From Neoceratodus forsteri (lineage: Eukaryota; Chordata; Ceratodontiformes; Ceratodontidae), in the NCBI GenBank assembly GCA_016271365.2, contig CM028129.1:848168501-848232500 (forward strand): DNA of 64,000 nucleotides. The letters run 5' to 3'. Below the pieces are notes generated by a model that saw only the letters and a list, made by a program, of their open reading frames with translations, searched no databases and was not told where the DNA came from. This document shows positions 11,467 through 21,831 of this stretch, one piece after another. The position numbers and the translations under genes were made by a program. Position 1 is the stretch's first letter, and every line of letters starts with the position of its first letter.

Positions 11467-12110
11467 ATTGTGGGTCAGATTTTCAAAGCTCAGTTACAAG
11501 CTGCGACAATAGCAGCTTGCACAGAGTGCTGCTGCTTCATGGACCCTGTGCCCGATTTTATATTGGACAGGGTCCCAGCACCTATGTTCTGCAGCTTGTG
11601 GCAACAGATGGCACACCTGCAAGGTGTGCTGCAACAGATGTGTGGCACTGGGGCAGCAGCTGCACCCTTGGAAAGGAGTACAGGTGACTAGTGCCACCCC
11701 CCACCACTGACCTGCTAGTACCCTCAATGTATAACACATTGATTAACCTGGTGATCTAGTGGTCCCCCCCACCATACGCTGCAATGCTAATTGTTATAAT
11801 AAAATGTCAGTCCTTGGTGATCTAGCTGCCCTCAATCCCCAATATGCCTGTAATGTGCATCAATAAAAAATGTCATTCTCTGATGAACTAGTCCCTCTCC
11901 AGCCTTGGTATGCCAGTAATGCACAATAGTAATGTACTTATGATCTAGGGTCTCACACCCAGCCCCATATGTTCAATTATGGTAAAGCTAACAGCATCCC
12001 TTCCTGGTGGTCTAGTGGCCCTCCACCCCACCAGGTATACCCAGAACCCGCTTGCCCCTATCCTGAACCTGACCAGGCGACCAGCATAGCCCTTCTCACA
12101 TCACCACCAT
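11467..12110 (+). repeat. Dispersed repeat with 65-bp internal units
   Basis: This begins with GTGGGTCAGATTTTCAAAGC and ends in about five diverged units of roughly 65 bp. The units are anchored on CTGGTGATCTAGTGG-type motifs at about 11748, 11815, 11880, 11943 and 12005. A second copy of the same family lies in the opposite orientation at about 24640-25160, sharing TCAGTCCTTGGTGATCTAGC. No protein coding is seen. It is probably a non-autonomous element or LTR-like repeat with a minisatellite portion. Confidence 0.75.
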
Positions 12111-12791
12111 GGCTGGCCACCAAATGAACTGTCAGAGAGCATACTATATACAGTAGGTTCTCTTTATTTTATTTTTATTTATTTGATTCTAGGATTACAA
12201 ATACCTTTGAGCCAAGGCTCTTTTACAAAGGTTCTACATCAGTTGAAGTACAATACAGGGATACAACAGAAATAACAACATTGCAGGTAAACAGTACATT
12301 ATACAGTTATTAATTAAGGAAGGCAACACATTAGAGAGCTCAGTACATAGAATGGCCCACAGCAGCATCAACTAGAGAGGGTAAAGAACAAAGGAGGAGG
12401 AACGGGATGGCAAGATGGGAGTAGTAGCAGCCGGAGGCATTGTTAGACATCACCGGGAGAAGTGCTGGAGAGAGGGTGGGTAGGGGGGGAGAGGTGGGAA
12501 GGGGCAGGGGTCATGTGAACAGAGGTAAAATAGGAGATAAGTGCTATGGGGAAGCAAGGCAAGGCTGTTGGTGGTGGCAAGTATTTCTGATTAGGTGAGG
12601 CAATCACTGGAGCTGGAGGCAGTAAGATAGAGTCAGAGCCTGGTTTTAAACATGCCAAGTTTGGGAGCAGCGGAGATGGTGGTGCTGAGTCCATTCAGCC
12701 ATGAGGGAGCCCTATGAGTGAAAGATTGTTGACCCTGGGTAGTGCAACAGCAGGGAACTTGCAAAAGCTGTTATTCAGATCTCCTAGAGCT

Positions 12792-14600
12792 TCATGGATT
12801 AGTGCTAGGGCACAGTAGAGCTTGGACACCAGGAGGGGCGAGGCCCAGGATAATTTTTTTCGCCATGGTGTAGGTCAGATACTTATTATGGTTGGAGAGT
12901 TGGAGCCATCCAGATTGAGCGTAGAGTTCACAGGTATGAGTGAGATGGTGGGCTCCAGTGATAAGCCAACAGGCCTTGTTGAGGGATGTTGATATGCGTC
13001 TGAGGGTAGTTGCCGTGGCTGAGCCATAAATGACTAGGTCATAACAGTAATCTAGATCATGGAACTCTGGACAGCGATCTTCAAGGCTTCTGGGGTGAGA
13101 TGTTGTCTGTGCTTGAACAATAAGCCTAGTCACGTATTAGCAGCTTTTACTATGCTGTCAATGTGGGCCCCGTGGGATAGGTTGAAGTCAAGCAGGATCC
13201 CTAGGTATTTGCAAGATTGGACTGTTCAAGAGTATTCCCTGGCTGGTGGAGATAGTCAGGAGTGTAGCCAGTGCTGTTTGTGAGAGCTATAAAAGCACAA
13301 ACTTTGTTTTTTTTTGTGATTAAGGACAAGTTTATGATTAGTAAACTAATTCTCAACAGAGATTGAAACCATGTTATAGATTGAATTGTAGTGGTGTAGG
13401 GTCTTTGTGTGAAAAGAGAACAACTGCATCGTCAGCATACAGGATGATTTGTTCTGAGCAGGATTGTGGAAGGAATTTAGAAAAGGCTAAAAGAAGTGGA
13501 CCCAGTATGGATCCCTGGGGACAATAAAGCAAACTGTTCTAATATCAGAGAGTACATCGGCAATTTTAACTCTTTGCAAATGATTTTCAAGGTAGCTTTT
13601 AAATCACGCTGTAGAGTCATGAGAGAGCCAAGCATTCAGCAGCTGGTCTATTAGCAGCCGATGGTGGACAGTATCAAACGCCTTGGTCAAGTCGATAAAG
13701 ACTGCCCCAGTTAGGTAACCACTGTCCAGAGTGCTGTGAAGTGCTCCAGTGAACTCCAGGAGGGCAGAGGTGGTGCTGTGACCTTTTCTGAAACTGTGTT
13801 GCTGTGCGCACAGAATATTATATTTGTCCAGGTAGTTAGTGAGCTGGTCCGCAACTTCTCACGCTCCAGGGTCTTAGAGTGGGGGCAATATGGAGATCGG
13901 TCGATAGTTCATATGATTGGTCTTGTCACCACTTTTATGGACTGGGGGTAACAGTGGCAGATTTCCATTTGTCAGGGAACTGATCTGCTAAGGGAGAGGT
14001 TAAGAATACTGGTTAACAGACGAGTACCTCTTCAAGGGTGAGAGACATCAGCTTAAGGCTCATGAGTCACCACTAGTTCTAGTCTTGGAGATTGCTTTGG
14101 TAATGTAATTGCAGTCTTCATTCAATTTGACCTCTTTAAAGCAGAAAGGAGGGTGTTTAGATGGGGTGGTGGTGTTTATGATTGAGGGAGAGTCGTTTAC
14201 TGCAAAAATGTCAAGAGGAAGAATGGAACTGAGGTCGGTGAAGGAGGCATTGAAGGCATTGGCAATGACTGTGGGGTCTAAGTAGTGGTCAGAAAGCTCT
14301 CCCATTTCCCCAGGTGTTGGTGAGAGCATCCCTGTAATATGTTCTTTTCATTAGCGGATAGATTTTGTGCAGCTGTTTCGGCATACTTGTATTTTTGTAT
14401 GTCGGATTGCCTGCCAGTAGCTTTTTCCGGTGCCCAAAGGTGGTCCTCTGATTTGAGCTGAGCAAGGAGCTCCACAGTGAGCCATGGGTTAAAGAGAGCC
14501 TTGACCTTGCATTTTTTGAATGGAGCAAAGTAGTCATAGGCCACATTGAAGGTGGTGATGAAGTAGTCAAGAGCCACGTTGACATCTGTCGCCTTGTAAA
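12792..14600 (-). pseudogene. LINE reverse transcriptase and C-terminus remnant
   Basis: Minus-strand translation gives a linker with NPWLTVELLAQLKSEDHLW (14577-14278). The RT blocks VFIDLTKAFDTV (about 13675-13712) and GSILGPLL (about 13520) follow, then a catalytic YADD at 13428-13439, so the active-site aspartates are intact. The frame 13133-12792 carries the C-terminal LDYCYDLVIYGSA block followed by a TH-x-CELYAQSGWLQL stretch. RT would copy RNA into DNA by target-primed reverse transcription, but stops at many positions make the protein unmakeable. Confidence 0.75.
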
Positions 14601-14649
14601 TGGGTAGCCAGTCTTGCAGACTCAGGCAGTATTTAAGATGGATAAGTTG

Positions 14650-15400
14650 TTCATGGGGGAGGACTCTGCTGATGATAGTTTTGGGGGGGGCTTGAAAAAT
14701 TTGTTAGACCATTCACAGATGACAGGGGAGTGGTCACTGAGTTAATCTGGCAGGACGGTGGTGCGGGAGAAACAGGCAGGGTGACTGGCAAGGTCCAAGT
14801 CCAGGAGAGTACTAGTGCCTGTTTTGTAGTTTGTCCTTGTGGGGAAGGCAACCATCTGTGTAAGACTGGCTACTGTGATGACATCCTTGTCTACACCTGC
14901 ATCTGAGGCAAGCCAGTTTATGTTAAAATCGCCTAGCAGGATAAGTTCTGAGCCAGGAGGCTGGGTACTGAAAAAGTTGAGAACATCGCTGAAGCCATTT
15001 CCTTGGTCTTTTTGAGAGATATAAACTGAGACAATTGTGAGGGCTTTATTATTGGCCCCTGAGAGAATTTTGATAGGTAGAATCTGAGCCGTAGAGTCAG
15101 GTGGGAGAGTTGCAATGGGGTGACCCATGAGAGTGTCTTTAATATAGATGGCACAACCCCCACCTCTTTTAGAGATTCAGTCCAGCCTGAATACATTGTA
15201 ACCTTGTAGGGCGATTGCCAGAACTAGGACTTTGGGTGCTAGCCGGTTTCAACAACAGCAAGGACGTCAGGGTTATGTTGGCTTGCAAAGGTTTGGAGAG
15301 CATCAAGCTTAGGTAGTAAACTGCAAATGTTAATGGTTGCGAGGATGACAGTCCCGAAGGTTTCACATAACTGAAGCAGATTGGACCAGGGTTTGGATGC
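14650..15400 (-). pseudogene. LINE AP-endonuclease domain remnant
   Basis: The minus-strand frame 15128-14742 contains LTIVSVYISQKDQG followed by ELILLGDFNINW (about 14913-14939), the GDFN block of APE endonucleases that nick the target site. After that comes an F(P)TRTN...STLLDLDLAS stretch, the region preceding the conserved SDH. Neighbouring frames at 15196-14933 and 14851-14651 carry overlapping pieces, which marks frameshifts. Confidence 0.7.
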
Positions 15401-15408
15401 ATGTTACC
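15382..15408 (-). other. Degenerate 2A-like peptide, LINE N-terminus
   Basis: The 203-residue minus-strand frame 15780-15169 reads FLLLLQLVMLGNMHPNPGP at residues 115-133. The terminal NPGP and the preceding hydrophobic run match the layout of 2A ribosome-skipping sequences found near the N-terminus of some CR1-related LINE ORFs. The usual D-x-E is replaced by N-M-H, so activity is doubtful. The better-preserved counterpart is at 39437-39460. Confidence 0.5.
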
Positions 15409-16253
15409 CAACATCACCAGTTGGAGGAGGAGCAGGAACTTCATGGAGCATAGGTGTAGTTCCTCGAGTGAGAATTTGTGTCGCCGTTGTTTATATGAGC
15501 CATAGAAGGTTCCTGGCAAAGGTCCCAGTGTGATGCTTTTTGTGAGAGTGGAGATAGGCTGGCCCATAGGCCAAACACAGGGATATTTAGGAGCATCCAG
15601 GTAGAAGCAAATGGAGGTCCAAGGGGAGGGCAGGGCACATAGTAGAGTGTGCTCTGGTAGTGGTAGGTAGTGACTAAGTGGTTTGTAGGGGAGGAGGGTT
15701 GGCATGGACCAGGGAGGTAGAAGAGAGGAGGCAGAATGGAGAGGGCAAGTAGAAGTGGGAACAGGGTATAGAGGGTGCACATGGTGAAGAGTAGGTAGAG
15801 TGTGTGCACAGGAGGAAAGATCAACAAAGGAGGTGGGGAGACAGAAAGCTTTAAGCTCAGAGCACTAGTACTGGGAGCCAATGGGGCAGGATGGGGTAGG
15901 GGAGAGAGGAGCTTAAGTGTATTTAAGGTGACCTGGGAGGGGAAGGGGGTGGGCTAAAAATTTGGCAGCCAGAGCAGCAGCCAGCGAGGCTGGAGCTGTG
16001 TATAGGCTGTACCTGAATGCTTGATTCCAGGGGGTTCTCTAAAAGTTCATTTGGTAGCCGGCTGTGGTGATGTGAACAGGGCTGTGCCAGTCATCTGATC
16101 AGGGTTCAGGATGGGGGAAGCAGGGTGGTGGGCACTACCTGGCAGGGTGGGAGGGCCACTTGACCACCAGGATGGGATGTTGTCAGCTTTACCAAAATCA
16201 GGCATATGAGGCTGGGGGTGGGGACCATAGATTGCAAGTAAATTACTGTTATG

Positions 16254-16345
16254 TATTTATTTATTTATTTTTTGTTGACCGGGTAAGTGCACTAGACAAA
16301 TCCTGCCTATTTTCAGGCATGGCCCGGGGGAGGGGGATACAGATG
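16254..16345 (+). repeat. SINE 3'-end fragment
   Basis: A TTTATTTATTTATTTTTTG tract leads into a GACCGGGTAAGTGCACTAGACAA stretch that matches the ends of the repeats at about 2305-2345 and 59530-59650 (GGTAACCAGGTAAGG-type). It sits just upstream of the Tx1-type LINE. Confidence 0.5.
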
Positions 16346-16900
16346 AATGCCAACTGACCTTGAACCAGATTAAGCTGTTGGTGGTATTTTTAGTGAATGA
16401 GGGAAATTTGGCCAGGACACTGGGGAAATTCCCCTACTCTCCAGGAGGGGGAATCTTTGGCTGTCTGAAGGAGATGGCCACTTCTGAGCAACCTTCAGGA
16501 AAGATGGATGTTGATGGGTCAGAGGAGGGCCTCCTCCTCTGCACCCGCTATTCTAGAGCTGCTGTATTGACTGAGGACTTTCTGCATCTGACATACCTGA
16601 GGAGTTTTTGATTCAACTCTGGAGGACGTTAGTGGTGTTGCTTCCCTGCTAGAAGCGGTGACCCTGTTCTTGCTGGCTGTAAGCTGTTACTATTGCTGAC
16701 AAGGAGAAATTACTGGCAGAGCTTTTGGTGGAAGAGGAGCATTGCACCGTCAGAAATCGATTTTGTTGTCCAAACTTGCTGCAATGCGCTCGGCTTCTCT
16801 CCCTATTTCTTCCCCTGCCTCCCATTCCGTCTCGTCGCCTTCTAGTGATGCATGTGTGGTTTCTGAGCAGTGTGTGAATCAGGTCATGTAGCTTTCTGAG

Positions 16901-18354
16901 GTGGCTGGCAGTACTGTACATCCTGTTGATGTGTGCCAAAAGCCGTTTACTGGTGCTGGTCCTCCTGACCCCTGCAAAGATATTCCCCTGGTTCTTCCCA
17001 AATGTCTGGGTATGCATGGTTCTGTTTTGTTACAGGGCTCAGTTCCTCTGGTGATGTGTGATACTACTCCTGCCTTGGAACGGCAGGACGCCTGTTCTGT
17101 TCCTGTTCTGCACCAGGCTACTGGGATTTCTCTGCCTAAGGGGTCTGTAGCTCCAGGTGGGTCTGTTTCTTCCCCTCATCCTCCTACTCATGAAGGATGG
17201 TCCCCTGACCGTGCTATAGAGGGGGCTGGATGGCTAAGGCAATCTAATGGTAACTGGATCCCTGACCTTGATGATACTGCAGTGCAACGTTATAAACTAT
17301 CATCACATTCTGACCCTACTGTGCTGAATTTGGCTTTTACATCTGTTTCCCCTTTAATTCCTGTGTCTGAGGTTGGTCTTATGGATGGTATAAGTGTGAA
17401 AGGGTCACATGTAATGGATTTGCATGGCAATGACTTGGACCTTTCTCACCCTTCTGCTAATGAGGGTTTTTGTACGGTTGCTCCTGACCCTCAAACATCT
17501 GCTTGGTCTAATACTAATTTTAAACTGGCGGACTTGTTTTCTAATAAGGGTGAGCCTGCCCCACGGAAGAACGCAGTCCGTTTAATATATAAGGGATGCT
17601 TAGAGGACCTGCCTGACAGATTATATATTGCTAGACAATTGCTTAAGGGTTCCATGAAGTTTGTTTCCTCTGAAATTTATGCTCTTATTCACATTGGCAG
17701 TTCAAATTATGATGTCAGCTTTAAAACAGTTTCTAGTTTAGAGATGTTTTGGACCATATATCAAAATGTTAAGAATTCTCCTCTCTGGGTTTCTTTTTTG
17801 GCGGTTCCTTTAACTAAGCCTGCTGTTAAATTAATTACTATTATGTTCCGTAATGAAGGGGTGCATATTGAAGACATTCTTTTCTGGTTGCGGAAGAGAT
17901 GTGACATATTAGATAAACCTGTACCTATCCCTGATAGTGAGCAATTTGGAATGGTGGATGGAAATTGAGGGTGAAACTTTTTTCCTCAAACAGTGGGCCT
18001 CTTCACCTTCCCAATAGTTTCTTTCTTGGAAAAGACAGAGGCAGTTTGTTTTACTTTGGCCAACCTAAGTCTTGTTTTAAGTGTGGTTCTCGGACACACC
18101 TTAATACGGCCTGTGACACCCCTAGATACTCTCATTGTTTTGAATTTGGTCATCAGGCTGCTGCCTGCCTTCATTTGTTTAAATGTAATTTATGTGAGCA
18201 GACTGGGTATGGTTATGCGAAATGTCCTTGGCGTCCCATAATAGGACGATTGTCCTTCCATGAAGGTTTAATTAATGTGGCCCAACATATGGAAGCTACT
18301 AAACGGCTGACGACTGATGGTAATGACAACCATCCCACTTCGGTTCCCCTGTAG
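16901..18354 (+). pseudogene. Tx1 LINE ORF1 with CCHC knuckles
   Basis: A 355-residue frame (16901-17968) is continued in another frame (17965-18354) after a frameshift or stop near 17968. The distal part has FFLGKDRGSLFYFGQPK, then CFKCGSRTHLNTAC, a canonical CX2CX4HX4C zinc knuckle. A second knuckle, CFEFGHQAAAC, has lost one cysteine, and a third, CNLCEQTGYGYAKC, has tyrosine for histidine. In Tx1 elements this nucleic-acid-binding ORF1 protein coats the retrotransposon RNA. The N-terminal 250 residues are Ser/Pro-rich and low in recognisable structure. No ATG marks the 5' end of the open frame, so the true start is lost or lies upstream. Confidence 0.8.
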
Positions 18355-18366
18355 AACCTTCCTTGA

Positions 18367-18829
18367 GTGGTTAAGGACGCCAAGCTTGTTGTGACCTTTC
18401 CTGGTACTAGTGAGCAGGGACAGGTTGCTCACCCTGTGACCTCTGAAGTTTCTTCCAATCCTCCTGTTCCTTCTACCTCTGTACTTCCAGCTTTGGAAGT
18501 CTCTGGGGCTTCCGGTATGCCTCCCCCCTTCCCCGATTCTGCCTTTTCAAAAAGTTACAGCTAAAAAACACAATAGGTCTGGTAAGGCCATCTTGTCCAA
18601 TTCCTCCCCTTTGGCCTCTTCTTGTAGTGAGTTCCCGGATTCCTGGAAAGCCGGTAATCAGTTTGCAGCATTGGCTCCTGGGGACGAGTCTGAGGGTGAA
18701 GATTCTGACCGCTCCTCTAGAGCTTCTACTGTTACTGATTTTGTTTCAGAGGGTGAGGAAGGTGAAGTCAAAAAGGTGGATTCTAACCTTTGGAGGTCTA
18801 GGCATCGGAGGGTAGTTAAGGCCCCTTAA
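18367..18829 (+). pseudogene. Tx1 ORF1 C-terminal acidic tail
   Basis: Two frames (18367-18564 and 18593-18829) follow the knuckles. The second contains FPDSWKAGNQFAALAPGDES and an acidic stretch rich in E, G and S, and ends at TAA 18827-18829, about 47 bp before the ORF2 ATG. This Ser/Pro-rich then acidic tail fits the end of Tx1 ORF1. At least one frameshift separates the two parts. Confidence 0.5.
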
Positions 18830-18876
18830 TGCTTACGTTTGTTTTGGCTTATTTTCTTTTTTTCTTTTTTCCCTTT

Positions 18877-19624
18877 ATGGCATCTTTAACTATTTCCACT
18901 ATTAATGTTAATTGTATTAAGAGTCATAGGAATATGGTTACTCCTTGACCCTTTTACAACAGCATCGCAGTGATATTTTTTTGTATTCAAGATACTAGAT
19001 TGAAAACGTCTCTTGAGGTTAAACTTGCTGATAACCTATGGTCTAGGGTGCTACCTTCTGGTCTATCGGGAACTCAACTTGTGATGGGGTTGGGATCTTG
19101 TTTACAATTGAATTAAAAGTCTCAGGTTGGTGAATATTTGCCCTGGTAGGGCTTTATTATTGGATATTAATTTTCAGGGTGAAAGATTTAGGTTGATTAA
19201 CATTTATGCCCCTCAGACCAAGGCTCAGCGAGTTGCATTACTGATAGACATTCAGCTTTATCTCCATACTTTCCAATTGGTTCTTTGGGCTGGTAATTTT
19301 AATTGTGCTCTGAGTACCTCGGATAGGGGGTTGAAAACCTCAAAGTTGTTTTGTGACTCTAATAAGCTCCTACATGTGCTCAATACTGCTCAGCTTAAGG
19401 ATGCTTATCGATGTGTTTATTCCTCTGGGGGTAATACTTTTTTTAAATCATCACTGTCCACTAGAATTGATTTTGTTTTTTTTTCTGCTGTTTTACATGT
19501 TTCTTCCTTTGCTTTGTATGCTTGGGAATTTTTTGACCATAGGTCGATTACTGTCCACCTTTCCTGGGATGGCGTACCTAGATGTAAGAATTTATGGCGT
19601 CTTGAAAAATTCTTTATTGTCTAA
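18877..19624 (+). pseudogene. Tx1 ORF2 APE endonuclease domain
   Basis: ATG at 18877 opens MASLTISTINVNCIKSHR, the typical N-terminus of L1/Tx1 ORF2. After frame breaks near 18945, the frame 19127-19624 carries RLINIYAPQ, VLWAGNFNCAL, STRIDFVFFS and FFDHRSITVHLS, which correspond to the YAP, GGDFN, SRIDy and SDH blocks of APE. The catalytic D of GDFN is N here (GNFN), and an in-frame stop follows at 18946, so the enzyme would be inactive. The domain nicks target DNA to prime reverse transcription. Confidence 0.8.
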
Positions 19625-21831
19625 TATATCTGTCATAAAGGCATGGAAAAGGGAATGGGTCGCTAGGCTTTCTGTCATTGATATGTATGATGTTTTAGCA
19701 TCCTGGTGGGAGGATACCAAGAATGACTGGAAGTCTTTTTTTCAGGCCTGCTCTCGTACCGTTGTTACCTCTCATTATTTTGAATATTTACGTCTTAGGA
19801 ATCAGTTGCAGAGGTTGATTTCTTTGACTGAGACTGAGAAGTGTGATTATGGGGTCCAAATACCAACTGTTAAGAAACAAATGTTTGCCTATCAGTATGA
19901 CAGGTCTAAATCCTTAGAACATGAACATCGTTACGGTTTAAAATTGCATAAGGGTGCTTTGGATCCTTTTCAGGATTGTAAGGATTGCATGAGTAGTCAG
20001 ATGGTTACAGAGTTGACATCCACAACTAATGATGTGGTTACTTCCCCAGAGAAATTAGTTGACGTAGTTGAACATTATCTGAGTTCTCTTTTTCAGAAGG
20101 ATACTGGTCTTGATTATACATCTTTGAAATTTGACTCTTTACATTTGCCTCAGGTGTCTGCTTTGAACAAACAACAGTTGTCAGCTGCTATCTCTGTTGA
20201 TGAAGTCCATCTGGCTATTTCTTCCTTGAACCCGGACTCTGCTCCTGGTGACGATGGTTTAGGGGCTGCATTTTATCAAGCATTTAAGGACAACCTTGTC
20301 CCTGTTTTGGTTCAGGTTTTTAATGCTATGTTGTCTAATTCCTCCCTGGCATCCTCTATGAATCTTGCTTTGGTACTTTTACTGTATAAAAGGGCCTAAA
20401 GAAGATTTAAAAAGTGGAGGATGCTAAGTTTATTGAGCACTGACTTGAAGATATTAAGTAAGGTCTTACTGATTTGATTGTCTAGGGTTGCTGATGGTTT
20501 GATTTGTCCACACCAAACATATTTCTATCCTTATGTAGACCGAATATGATAATTTATTAATATTACGGGAGCTGTTTTCTGTGGCACAGACTGGACAGTT
20601 GAAAGGTTATATTTTGAGCTTGGATCAAGAAAAAACGTTTGACCAGGTATCGCATGATTTTTTGTTTTCAGTCTTACAGGCTTATGGTATACCTGATGGC
20701 TTTGTGGGCTGGATTCATACGATGTATAGATCGGCATTGCTTCTCCCTAATGTGAATAGATGGATTGGTAACCCGATTTTTGTAAAACATGGTGTGCGTC
20801 AGGGTTGTCCTTTGAGCCCTCTCTTGTATGTCTTTTCTATTGATATTTTACTTCGACTGATTGTTAACAATGCAGATCTTGCTGGGCTGAGTATTGGTAT
20901 TGGTGTCCCTCCTGTGAAGATCTTGGCTTATGCTGATGATTTGGTTCTTTGACTTTCTGATATCAAGGAAGGGCCTGTTGTGCATGACATTTTAACCTTC
21001 TTTTCTAGATGTTCTGGCTCTAAGATTAATTATGCTAAGAGCAGAGGGGTCCCTTTAGGGGATACCCCGGTTCCTGAGTTGGGTTGTATTTCAGGTATTT
21101 TAATAAGTACAGCTCCTATAACTGTTTTGTGGGTGGAATTTGGTTCTGGCGACATGGCCCATGCCAACTGGTCTAAGAAAATTGAGAAGGCTCAGCTATT
21201 TGTGTCTAGATGGAAAGGAAGGCAAATTGCTAAGCATAAGAGGGTTAAACCCCATCAAATGTGGCTATACGTATAGAAGCATAATGGAAGGTGGAGTAGC
21301 GATGGTACACCCTGTAGCTTTTTGTTTGTCTCTTTGTTTCATATAATTTGAGTCCTCTCCTTTGACCTGGAGAAAAGCATTGGCATTCGTATGTATAGGC
21401 CTGGTTTTCTAAAGGGTTACCACTTTAGAAGTTAGGTAAATCTACTCCTTTTGCTAAACTTCCTTTTTTTTCTAAATATGGTTTGGAAACATTTAAACAT
21501 TTATTGAAATGGGGTGTAACTGTTTCTCATTTGGAAACCATGGATAGAAAAATGTTTTATCATTATGTTGTTTCTACTGAATTTCCAGATGCTGTGCTTT
21601 TTCCGGATTGTCCTCCGGAATCCTTAGATAGGGTTCTCAAGTTTTTCTCTAATAGAAGATTGCCTGATTTTGTTTGGGATACTGCTTGGTTGAGTTCCTA
21701 TGGTAGACTGCCTGTTGGTAATTCTAACAAACACAAACAAATTAGTGACAGGTATTGTGCTAGGGATTCTTGTGTAGCTGTCTTGAAAACTCAAGAGCAC
21801 CTTTTTTTGGAATGTACCTGACTTTGGCAAG
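19625..21831 (+). pseudogene. Tx1 ORF2 reverse transcriptase
   Basis: The linker and RT start lie in the frame 19353-20399, ending with NPDSAPGDDGLGAAFYQAF. A broken segment near 20415-20470 encodes WRMLSLLSTDLKILSKVL. The frame 20581-20952 carries LDQEKTFDQVSHDF, GVRQGCPLSPLLYV and the catalytic AYADDLVL (YADD 20929-20940), after which a stop interrupts. The frame 20980-21276 continues with FFSRCSGSKINYAKS. The frame 21483-21821 has LPVGNSNKHKQISDRYCARD and a C...EHLFLEC zinc-like motif typical of Tx1/L1 C-termini. RQGCPLSP and the YADD aspartates are intact, but at least five breaks disable the ORF. Confidence 0.85.

Larger units (their letters stand above)
12155..15960 (-). mobile_element. 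LINE (Rex1/L2-like) with 2A-like motif
   Basis: On the minus strand the copy runs from a pyrimidine-rich 5' region (about 15960-15420) through an AP endonuclease (about 15400-14650) and linker to RT and C-terminal domains. It ends at about 12158 in an (AAATA)-rich tail. The layout matches APE-type LINEs of the Jockey superfamily, and the closest in-window relative is the plus-strand element at 39.0-42.6 kb. It is degraded by many stops but nearly full length. The exact 5' limit is uncertain. A reversed CCAAT (CCCATTGGCTCC on the minus strand) and a TTAAATA stretch near 15880-15935 could be promoter remnants. Confidence 0.75.
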
